From positions 310,001-374,000 of the forward strand of contig JAQSEB010000098.1 of NCBI GenBank assembly GCA_030063045.1: DNA of 64,000 nucleotides. The letters run 5' to 3'. Source of the stretch: Pratylenchus scribneri (Eukaryota; Nematoda; Chromadorea; Rhabditida; Pratylenchidae). This document shows positions 12,683 to 22,679 of this stretch, piece after piece; positions within the stretch are counted from its first letter, which is position 1, and the number at the start of each line of letters is the position of its first letter. The notes under the pieces were generated by a model. The model searched no databases. It saw only the letters and a list, made by a program, of their open reading frames with translations, and was not told where the DNA came from. Position numbers and translations under genes: made by a program.

Positions 12683-13919
12683 AGATAGAATATAAATAAT
12701 TTTATTTATATTTTATGCATGGAATTCTTGCAGGCTAATTTTTAAAATAACAGCAAAGAGATAATCTATTGTTTCTTTTTTACATAATAAACCGACTCAA
12801 AAGATTAAATTACACATAAATCATTTTTACTTAATTTTGTATGAAAACTGACGCATTTTGCTGATATTTACAAATTATTGAGTAAAACTATTTTTGATTT
12901 ATTATAAAGAGAGAGTTCCGGCCAATTGCTTTTTATAATTTTATAAAAAAATAATCAATTATAAAAGAGAGCAGACAAATTATTAAAATTTTAGGTAATA
13001 CTAGGGTTTGCAGGTGCTATGTCCCATATTTTTCCAAAAAAAAATATTATTATTTTATTTTTTGCTAAAAACATGTATTTAGGGGTTATCGATGATGGGG
13101 AATGAGGAATATGGCATTAGTTTTTCAATAATTAAATTTCCTAAACCGATATCAGTTTATAAATCGCCGGTTTCGAAAAATGAAAAATTATAGTTTATCG
13201 ATGCGTCTCGTTGAGCTGATAACGAATCTGCATCTGCAATCGATTTCGCATAAAAATCAAAAATAATAAAGTTATAGCCTTTTAAAATTGCTTGGTAAAC
13301 TGAATCACTAAAATGGCCATAACTTAATTATTTTTGTTTTGTGGGAAATTGATTGCACATTAATTTTCAGCTTTTCGGGCCTCTCTATGAACTATAATTT
13401 CTCTGTTATTTAAAAATTTGATTTTTCGAAACCGGCGATTTATAAACTGATATCGGTTTAGGAAATTTAATTATTGAAAAACTAATGCCATATTCCTCAT
13501 TCCCCATCATCGATAACCCCTAAATACATGTTTTTAGCAAAAAATAAAATAATAATATTTTTTTTTGGAAAAATATGGGACATAGCACCTGCAAACCCTA
13601 GTATTACCTAAAATTTTAATAATTTGTCTGCTCTCTTTTATAATTGATTATTTTTTTATAAAATTATAAAAAGCAATTGGCCGGAACTCTCTCTTTATAA
13701 TAAATCAAAAATAGTTTTACTCAATAATTTGTAAATATCAGCAAAATGCGTCAGTTTTCATACAAAATTAAGTAAAAATGATTTATGTGTAATTTAATCT
13801 TTTGAGTCGGTTTATTATGTAAAAAAGAAACAATAGATTATCTCTTTGCTGTTATTTTAAAAATTAGCCTGCAAGAATTCCATGCATAAAATATAAATAA
13901 AATTATTTATATTCTATCT
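12683..13919. repeat. 1,237-bp near-perfect palindrome (foldback element)
   Basis: The arms at 12683-13181 and 13421-13919 (about 499 bp each) read as identical inverse copies by eye, around a 239-bp more diverged centre that still carries GATGCGTCTCG on the left. The inner part of each arm (GCTAAAAACATG, TCGATGATGGGGAAT, AAACCGG) is shared with palindromes at 42.25 and 51.33 kb. The outer 330 bp are not. It codes for nothing. The right end lies about 10 bp before the splice acceptor of the next plus-strand exon. Arm identity implies a recent origin or gene conversion. Confidence 0.93.
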
Positions 13920-13928
13920 ATGATTTAG

Positions 13929-14415
13929 ACAAACATTTCAAATTGAAATCTCTGAAAGGCAAGACGGCGCCAGAATTAATCGACAACTATGTGGAAATGA
14001 ACGAAAATCAACTGGATGCCACAATTGAATGCCAAGAAATTTTGGATCAACTTTTCAAACGATTTGTAAGTTCATAAGAATTTTACACAGTTTTTATATA
14101 GACTAAAATATTCATAAAAGAGACACCTATTAATGTGAATGATGGATCTAAAATGTCTAAATTTAATTTAAGAACAATGCCTCGAGCACAAAGGAAATAA
14201 TGGCGACTTTGGAGGCGGAAATGGCTCGAATTGGTGCGCATAGGCTGGTCGCATTTATTCGGATGGCATTGGACAAAAATTTAATTTGCGTGTCTTGCAA
14301 AAAGCTTCTGGATTTGAACGATATTTGCATGTGTAACTTTGTTATGAATCAGATGGATGATAGCAAATGGACATTGCATTGCAAAGATCGAAAAGGGAAA
14401 TGTGGATGCGTTTGA
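13929..14415 (+). CDS. 5'-incomplete paralogue of the J-protein tail (CxxC...CxC domain)
   Basis: Two exons, 13929-14065 and 14173-14415, join in phase and end at a TGA. The first exon begins in mid-codon, so an upstream exon is expected; none is visible and the 1.24 kb palindrome ends just before the acceptor. The tail carries CVSC-x9-CMC and then three more cysteines. It aligns in spacing and flanks (LDLNDIC versus LDQIC) with the last exon of the gene at 14.6-17.0 kb. The upstream half (about 55 residues) has no J domain. It may be a real gene with a distant first exon, or one broken by the palindrome. The cysteines suggest zinc binding. Confidence 0.55.
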
Positions 14416-14644
14416 ATTGAAATGTGCACAATTGCAACAGAAAAATGAATATTCATAAAATCGCACCATCCATAAACATTTACAATTTGTTAAAAATGAA
14501 TTTAAAAAAAAACAATTTTTTAATTTTTAATAATTTGCTTTTAAAATGCAAAAAATTCGATATTTTTCTCATTTATTATTCGCATTAATTTAATAATATT
14601 AAATTTTGAATATTCAAAAGAAAGATTCATTTGTCACTGTGAAA

Positions 14645-17006
14645 ATGGGACAATCGATCAGCGTGATCCTCAATTGTGTTTTAAGAACTGGTGCCTTTTT
14701 TGTCAATGCAATCCGTGCCATCTTCAACTGGATTGTCATTGCCTTTGCTATTTGTGAGTTATTATTGGGTTGAGGAAAATTTATGATTGAGATAGAAAAA
14801 ATGTTCGAAATTTGTGAAAAAATCCTAATTTTTGAATTTTAGATTATTTTATTTTTTTGAAAATACTAATTTTATGAAAAAGAATTTAAAATAGGGGCAA
14901 AAGTTGTCACTTGATTTTATCCTATTAATTTAATTTTTTTTGTCCATAGAATTATTTTCTAAAAATTTGAGAAAACATTTAATAAATAAACTGTTTTTAT
15001 AATACAATAAAACATTTAGTACGTCTTAAACAATCACAACAAATCGACCGATTCGACTACTATGAAATTTTGGGGGTCAATTACAATGCTTCATCGGACG
15101 AATTGCGCAAAGCCCACAAAAAAATGTGTTTGCAACATCATCCGGATAAAGTTATCAAAAAGAAGAATGAGGAAAACAAGGAAATGCTGGAGGAGAAGGA
15201 AGAGCGAATCAAAGTTTGAAAAGCACTCAAAATAATAAAAATAATTTTAAAATAAGATACAATAATATTTATTATTCCTGCTGATTTAAAACATTTTCAG
15301 AGGGACCTCTGTAATTAATTCTAGAAGATTGACTCTATGCCAAACCTTTCCAAAAGTCACATAAGTTTGAGTTCTTTTTTAGTTCATTCAAAGAGAATAA
15401 TTTAAAGGAATCTTGTCGTAATTTTGGCAATGTTTAAAATGGGTTAGCAAAATAATTATCATAAAAAAAAATTACAAAAACGCCTGTATTATTTTACTAT
15501 TTCTTGGATTTTTCGTAGCTAAGTTTATCCGAAAAATAATCAACTATAATTTTTTCGAATTTTATACGATGTAAAATTTCGCTCAAAAAATTAGCCTTAG
15601 CTTAAATTCAGGAGATAATAAGCCAATAATCAGATGCATAAGATAAGTTGCCATAAGCTTATCCTTGATTTAAATAAAATTAGTGAAGAATGTGCATAAA
15701 TCCGGCCTATTTCTTTAAGTACTTATTTTTATTTTTATTAAATTAAAAAATCAAATTCTAAATTTCTAAATTTATTACTCTATTACAGCTGATTAACGAA
15801 GCCTATCGAGTTGTTTCAAATCCTTCTCTTCGCAAAATTTATGATCAAGGCGGAGAAAGTGCGGTGAAACGCTTCGAATTGACACCGAAATATAAAAGGT
15901 ATACATACATATTTATGCATAATAAAAGAAAATTAAAGTTTCAATTGTGCAGATGCAATTTTTAATGAAATTTTTAAAATCTTTTTTTATCGGATAAATA
16001 AAAATTAAATATATCGAAAAATTTTGAAATCAATTATAATTTTTTCGAGTTGGTATTTTTTGATTTTTGTACAATCGGAAATTTTGATCATTGATTTTTA
16101 TTTTTTTCATTTTACAATGATAGATGATAGATTAAAATAATAATTCCAATTAAAAATTAAAATCTTTAAAAAAATACTGCCCTCAGATTTTTTTAAAAAA
16201 ATTATCATCAATCCTCAGAAAGAAAATTTTTATTTGTAATGTCTACTAATTTTCGGTTTAGTTTTTTTTATCTTTTAGCAAAGATCATCGTGTCCAAAAT
16301 TAAATTTAATTAAAAAGATATAATTATTTCTTTAAAGAAAATAAAAATTAAGGACCATATCTGAGCGATTTCTTGGACGAGGTGGCAAAATGGACTGGGC
16401 CTACACTGAATTGTCTCATCTGTTTGATGATTCCATTAATGGAAAGATTGTTTTGCAGACATTGCCATCGGTCTTCATTTTCTAATTTTATATATTTTAA
16501 TTAAATTAAAATTTAATTATAATTATAATTTAATGAAATGAAATAGTCAAATTATTTTAAAATATTCAAGTAAAACTTTGCAATTATTTCTAAAATTTAA
16601 TAATAGTTTTTAAAAATTTTATATCGAATAAAATATCATTAAAAATGTTTCCAAAATATTATTAAAAATGTTTCCATCAATAAACTAAATTTTCAAATAC
16701 TATTATCAGGAACTTCAAGAAGTACTCACTGAATATGGCCTCAATCACATTGGGCGTAGCATTGAACTGGCATTCAAGGCTAATCTCCGATGCCAAATAT
16801 GTGGCCAACAAATGCGGAATTTGGATCAAATTTGTGTGTGCCATTTGACCTATCAAAATGAGGGCAGCACGCATTGTTTTGAAGATGAATGTTGTCCCTT
16901 GAAAATGAATAAAGAAGAACAGCCATTTAGTATTTCCAGCTGGCTGCAAAAATTTAATTGCCGTCGCGAGAATAAATATTCGCAAATGGTAAGCTTGGAA
17001 TTATGA
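14645..17006 (+). CDS. Membrane-anchored J-domain (DnaJ-like) protein with a cysteine-rich tail
   Basis: Exons 14645-14753, 15020-15213, 15789-15898, 16353-16449 and 16710-17006 give 268 residues. A hydrophobic segment (about residues 8-38) precedes a canonical J domain from DYYEILGV through HHPDK to [18 protein letters not shown] domains activate Hsp70 through HPD, which is intact here, so it should recruit a chaperone to a membrane; which membrane is unknown. The tail has CQIC-x9-CVC and more cysteines, a possible zinc site shared with the preceding gene remnant. The exon 4 donor (ATT before GTTTTG) is uncertain. If exon 4 is read through, the protein stops at 16485 without the Cys tail. 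The gene is divergent to the larger J-like gene. Confidence 0.75.
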
Positions 17007-18490
17007 AGAATTCAAGCTGTAATTATTTTCATCTTTTTTACCACTTTTTATTAAGTATAAAAATGTTGTTGAAGTGAATTTTATGATATAATAATAGTGT
17101 ATCAGAGCCAAATAAAGGAAGGCGGCCAAAATGATTGAGGAAAATCGATAATGCATTTTTGATTGATGATTTTGTTGGCAAGAAATGAAAATGAATAATT
17201 AAATAGAATTCAATTGAAGAAAGTTGATTTGATCCCATTCCGCCGATTGGGGGTCTTTCAAAGACAAATTCGCAAAAGTGCATTGCTCAGGACGTCGTAA
17301 AATTGCTGTAAAATTTTGGCAATTTTAATGAATAAAATGCATTGATTTTATTAGGTAAATTCTTCCCAAAATTATTTTCATATTCCGCTAAATTAAGATT
17401 GTACTTTTCGGGTTATTTTTACAGCTTTTTTTTTCAATCATCAAATCATATTATGATTATGTATTTATGTAATCGCACTTTCTAAAATATGCAGGGATGA
17501 TAATGAGAAAGGAAATTACATTTTATTCCAGCTGCTCAATAATATTGTTAATGAAAATGGGAGTGCTCTCAAATCAAAACTACAATTTTATGTTAAAAAA
17601 AATGAAAAGTTGGACAAAAATAATTTTATGAGATAAATTTTGGAATTATAAATAGAATATGAAATAGTTTTTATTAAAAAATTTTTCAAATCTAATCAAT
17701 TTTTACGGAGACATGCCCTAATTCTCGATTACGAAAAGTGGTCGAATTCCGAAAAATTCCGAAAAAAAAGCAAAGGGGGACCTTTTGCTAATTTCATCAA
17801 AAAATTTGGATTATTTATTGGAACGAATTTCTTTTTTGCCTTCAATTTTCTTCTTTTTTTCTTAACTATTTTTGTTCTGATAAATTTTTATTAAAAATTA
17901 AGTTAAATCAAAACATTTTTTAAAAATTTCACTTTTTTGTATTTTAAGAATTTTTTGTAACACTAGCGCTGGTCGGGTCGGGATTTTTTCTTATATGAAC
18001 GTGTCATTGCGAAAAATATAGTGCAAAATGTACAAAAGTGCCCAAATGTATGAATTTACTTGAAAAAAGAAACAATAAAAAATGCATTTCCTATCATGGA
18101 TTCGAATTTATGTCATAAATTTTTAATTAAAGATGATTAATTTTTAATAGGTGAAATCGACGAAAATTATTAAAAACGTTTTTAAGTTAAACTTATCGAA
18201 TTTTAACAAAATTGCTCATTAATATTCAGAAATTAGAAACAAAAGAAAAATAATATAAACCATTTATGAATGGCGAAGGAAAGCAGAAATTAAGATTTGT
18301 AATTTATTATTAAATGCTCAACTTTTCTTAATTTACCACTAATTTTTTAATTTTTTCTTTTTATTTTCAATTTTTGATTTGGGAGTCTAGGGGAGAATAC
18401 GAATAAAAGTTAACAGAATTTATTCTCAATTCAATGTCCACAATATATTGTAGCACAATATCGAAAATTATTATCCAATGCCTTCTTTCT
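17007..18490. other. Intergenic, no gene seen
   Basis: AT-rich sequence with no splice-consistent frame, no RNA gene and no clear transposon ends. It contains the 3' regions of two convergent genes. On the minus strand GAGAATAAATTC about 65 bases past the stop of the cysteine-rich peptide gene is a plausible poly(A) signal. Confidence 0.4.
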
Positions 18491-18676
18491 TTAGCCATTG
18501 CAATCATTTGGACACGAGCTGCTGCATCGGCAATTACCGACCTTATTACAACAGGTTCCAGATATAGTGATGCCACATGGGCAATCGGCAGCAGCAACTC
18601 CGATGGATCCCCTGTCTCCATTGAAGGCCAGGATGAAGGCAATGACCAGAGGCAAAAGGAAGATGGTAAGGCGCAT
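18491..18676 (-). CDS. 61-aa secreted eight-cysteine peptide
   Basis: A single-exon minus-strand frame with a clear N-terminal signal (residues 1 to about 22 are strongly hydrophobic: IFLLPLVIAFILAF). The last 31 residues hold eight cysteines spaced C-x-C-x7-CC-x5-C-x-C-x3-C-x3-C, enough for four disulfides. Such peptides are typically exported and disulfide-locked; in nematodes they include antimicrobial-like and effector-like peptides, but this spacing matches no family I can name. Signal cleavage is probably just before the first DC. Frames on the opposite strand over the same bases are shadows. Confidence 0.65.
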   Translation of the reverse strand: MRLTIFLLPLVIAFILAFNGDRGSIGVAAADCPCGITISGTCCNKVGNCRCSSSCPNDCNG

Positions 18677-18791
18677 TTCTTTTAATGTTTGAAGGCCAAA
18701 TGTGAATTGTATTTCGTTTGGGAAATATTCGCTGATTACAATGATTATGACTCGTTTGACTTTTTCCAGCTGCTTTTAAATGGTCCGCCAT

Positions 18792-19292
18792 AAAATGTAC
18801 GAATATGAAACTTAATAAAAAAATTAAATTTGTGAGTTTGCTCAGCCTGAGTGGTAAAAATTTATTAGAATAAATTTAAAATTCGCACAAAATTGCACGT
18901 TGATAGTAACATTATTGTGTGTCTAGCTGCCAATTTTTAATAAATACGGCGTGTATGTGTTACGGTTACGGCTTTTTTGATTATTGGCCTTTTTCCATTT
19001 TGGCCGGCCTTTTTCGATTTCAGCTGATTTTCGGTCTTTTTGGATTTTGGCTGGCTAATATAGATTTTGGCCGGCCAATACTGATTGACGAAATTAGTCA
19101 GACCAAAATCAGAACAATCAGAATAAAAATCACGATTGTCAGAATTAATATCAGGAAATTCTGATTTCTAATTTTATTCTTTGACTATTTTATCCAATCT
19201 GAATTCATTTTTTATTTAACAATATTGATGCTTTGTATTCTGCCATGATGATTTTTAAAAGTGTTCCTTACTTTATTTTTCAAAGTAATAAT
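18792..19292. other. Intergenic with a short TTGGCCGGCC-rich patch
   Basis: At 18980-19090 the motif TTTTGGCYGGCYTTTT recurs three or four times with diverged spacers, as in the inside of a small repeat element. I could not find element ends. No gene is seen. Confidence 0.35.
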
Positions 19293-19971
19293 TAGAGAGC
19301 GGATTTATATGCACCGAAAAGTGCCAATATATGCGCATATATATGCCCCAAAAAAGGCAAAAATATGCACCAAATATGCCAAAAAATTCCAAAATATGCA
19401 CATATATGCACAAATTAAATTGATTTTTTGATATTAAAAGTTAAAATATGATAAAAAAATTTTTATTAAACTCAAAAATTTATCAGTCTGTTGCTTAAAA
19501 TTGCAAAAAATATAAATTTTCAAAAATTTTGTGCTGCTGAAAAAATGTTGGATATTCGACCCATAGGGGGGACCGTTCACTTTTTAGGAAAAGTTTTTCC
19601 ATTTTATTTTGTTTACAATTTTTCTAATCAAAATAAAAAAATTTTCCCGAAAATACTATTCTAACATAAATTTTGAATTAATTTTTTCTAAAAAATTAAA
19701 AAATACAAAAAATTTTCTAAAAATTTCGAATTTTTCACTAAAAATTCGCAAAAATTCACGAATTTTTGGAAAATATGCACCAAAATATGCAAAATATGCA
19801 TTAAAATGGCAAAATATGCAAAATATGCACAGAATGCCAAAATATGCCAAAATATGCATTATGAAACCGGTTCAAAATCATTTTTAGAACCTAAAACCAC
19901 ATTTTTCGCACTCCCCAATGCTGTGCATATTCGCACACAAAATATGCATTTCCATAAAAATCCGCTCTCTA
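19293..19971. mobile_element. hAT-type MITE with an exact 8-bp target duplication
   Basis: The terminal inverted repeat begins TAGAGAGCGGAT and is flanked on both sides by GTAATAAT (19285-19292 and 19972-19979). The 5' TAGAG fits the hAT end rule YARNG. The inside is dominated by ATATGCA/ATATGCC runs and has no transposase. The small frames inside, rich in KYAK and IFCIFC, are artefacts of these runs. Confidence 0.9.
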
Positions 19972-20024
19972 GTAATAATATAGCTGAAATTCCCATAGGG
20001 CATTGAAAACGGTGAAGCTGAATA

Positions 20025-20525
20025 CAGGCATGACCACGGCTACGGCTAAGCCGCGGTTAGCCGCGGCTAGCCGCGGCTACGGGCGGCTAACGGCTACCAA
20101 TTTTGAAAATTTGACGGCTAAAGGGCGGCTAACGGCTATAAACCCATAGCCGCGGTTAGCCGCGGGATAGCCGCCATCCACAAATTTTCTATTTTTTAAA
20201 GAACTTTTCTTAAAATTCCCTCCATCAATATTTATTATTTTTTTAATTTACAAATTTTTGCCATTATTTTAAAATTTTTGGTAAATAATTTGCAAATTTT
20301 TCCCTGCGGGATAATTTTTTGCCTATTTTTTCTTTTCTGGACTATTTTTTAAAAATTTTTTTGACTAAAAATTTTTTTTCTAAAATACGGTTAACCGCGG
20401 CTAGCCGCGGGCGGCTACGGCTATAAAATTTCAAAAAATTGGCGGCTACGGGCGGCTACGGCTATGAAATAGCCACGGCTAAAACGGCTACGGCTATAGA
20501 AAAATTGTAGCCGTGGTCATGCCTG
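20025..20525. mobile_element. hAT-type MITE with GGCTA-rich interior and exact 8-bp target duplication
   Basis: The inverted ends begin CAGGCATGACCACGGCTA, and the flanks are GCTGAATA at 20017-20024 and 20526-20533. The inside is built from variants of GCGGCTA, CCGCGG and CGGCTACGG, which makes it GC-rich against its surroundings and able to fold on itself. There is no coding capacity. Confidence 0.9.
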
Positions 20526-20863
20526 GCTGAATAATCTCCCCCTTCAACAGATTACTTTAAAATTTTAATGGATAGCCTAATATACTTTTTCTTATCAAAA
20601 AATTGTAAAATTAAATATTAAATTCAAATTTCTATTTATATCCATAACAAAATTACAAGAAAAAAATCATAGATAAAAAATGAAATTTAAATAAGTTTTT
20701 TCAGAGAAGGCATTCCATTTAGAAAATACTTATACTTAAATTCATCTAATTTAAATCTTATTAATTTCGGACTTTTAATAATTGATATAAAAAAGTGGTA
20801 AAATATTTATTTATGAAATTTAAAATATATTATATATTTCCATTATAAAAAGTGTTTTTATCC

Positions 20864-21714
20864 TTATTTGAATAAATCATTGATGACAGGCAAAATGTTT
20901 GATGGCATTTTCGGTTTCAATTCCTCAAACAAATCGGCGCCATATTCCTCTTCATACCAATCGGCGATTCCTTGACGCTGATAAATAAATGGGAATTGGG
21001 AATGGAAATTTTAATTTATTACTTTTTTAATTTAAATTATTAATGGCTATTAATTATTATTATTACTATTTTTGGAATTAAACAATTTTTGCTACATTTA
21101 AAAAAAGATATTCTAAGGGCCTTCCTTAAAGCCATTTTTGGAACTAAAATTTAATATCAAAAATTTGGAAATTCAAAAATCTCAAGCCCAAACATTTCGT
21201 AATGATCAAATGAATGGCGGGAAAAATTTTTGGAATTCTATTCCTTAAATAATAATAATTTTAACTTTAGTGAAATTTGAAAGTACTTAAGGTAAAAACA
21301 TGATTTGATTTGACGACGAACTGAAAATTTATATGGCTAAAATGATAAATAAAATGAGGCGCCATAATGAAGAATTGAAGGGATTATTTTTTATGAATAA
21401 TGAAAATGAAAAATAAAATTTTGAAATTATTTATTTTATTTTTGAATTATAAATTTTTCGAATGTTTTTAGAATATTTGGACATTTACCTCATCACGATT
21501 GTAGGAGCTGAGCACATGCACAATCTTTTCATGGTCCACTGGATTTTCATATAGAGCCGAAAAATTTTATGATTATTTTATTACATTTTTAATTAAAATT
21601 TAAAAATGAATAAAGTTGGTTAAATTAAATTAATTTAATTGGTTAAATTAAATTAATTTAATTTAACACCTCATTAATGATGGCAATCGGCGTTTTGAGC
21701 TCAGGTTTTGGCAT
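20864..21714 (-). CDS. Single annexin-type repeat, probably a truncated gene
   Basis: Visible parts on the minus strand are a possible start exon (21714-21670, 15 residues), an exon ending at 21489 and a last exon 20977-20864. The last two join in phase to give VDHEKIVHVLSSYNRDE followed by RQGIADWYEEEYGADLFEEL, the core of an annexin repeat (a Ca2+/phospholipid-binding fold). Annexins normally have four repeats; only one is here. The middle exon lacks a good acceptor in the right phase (only CCAG near 21541, which does not fit the first exon), so the gene may be decaying or its 5' part misplaced. A degraded copy of the middle exon is at about 0.8 kb. Confidence 0.5.
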
Positions 21715-22489
21715 TTTTAAGACAGGATTAAATAGCAGAGCAAAAAAAAAATTGAAAATATTAATTAAAGATTTTTTGGATTGATAAATAATTTTTTAAT
21801 TAAAATGAAAGTAAACAACCCCAAAATTGGGCAGAAAAATTCAGCGAAAAGAGAAGTTGTTTGTTAGTAAACAAAATATTTTGTCGCTCTCCTCTGATTT
21901 TATCTTTTATGTTATCAAAGATCAAAATTTATCAGAATGTAATTTAAATGCTCATCAATCAAAATTTTAATTAAAATGAAGCATTTTTTGACAAATAGCA
22001 CGAATTGATCCTATTCAAAAGTGAAGTGAAGTACCAAAATTGGACAAAATATTAATTTTTAAGATCAATAGGATTTTTATTTATATTTTTCTCAGATTTT
22101 TAGGAAGTTTTTTTAAGATCAAAAGAGTGAGAATTATTTCATCATAAATTGGTTTTTAATCGAAAAAAAATTTAACATTCACTTAACAAATAAATTTAAA
22201 TGAATTAAAAAAAAAGTTCTTCTTTTCATTTCTCCCTCTCTTCACCTTCGCTTCTGCTGCTGATGCCCTCTTCTTTCATCAAATTTTTGATTTTCTTTTT
22301 ATTGGCATTTTGTCATGAAAAAATTTGGATCCAAATTTTCTGTTCTACAAAAAACAAAATACAAATTTTTGCGACCTCGATTCTCGATCTCGTTCTCCGT
22401 CCGTCTTCCGTTTCCAATTTTCATCATCCATTCGATTCATTCAAATCAAATTAAATTTTTTCAAACAAATCAGCATTGATAATTAAACA

Positions 22490-22679
22490 AAGCTGGCAAA
22501 AGTCCCATAATTGAAAAATTTTGCTAAAACGCGCCAACCCCAAAAAATACATCCCATCAAAATATTTCTATTCCACCATTGATTCAAATACAACCTTTCC
22601 AGGTAAATTGTTATTAAATTAAACAACATTTTTAATTGCTGGTATAATTGTGTGCTACAACAAAAAACACTGATTCAAC
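22490..22679 (+). promoter_or_regulatory. Upstream region conserved between two FLYWCH-like genes
   Basis: About 190 bases before the ATG are clearly alike in the genes starting at 22680 and 25850. Shared blocks include AAAGCTGGCAAAA, ATCAAAATATTTCTAT, CACCATTGATTCAAATACAA and TATAATTGTGT. This is the copied 5' flank, so it probably holds the promoter and 5' UTR. I cannot point to a single core site. Confidence 0.55.

Noticed and set aside
16353..16485. J protein ending at 16485
   Set aside because: Possible, but the tail exon at 16710 follows in phase and has a paralogue with a matching Cys pattern, so I prefer the longer model while noting the weak donor.
19609..20006. Several frames rich in KYAK/IFCIFC
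   Set aside because: They are translations of ATATGCA repeats inside a MITE with exact target duplications.
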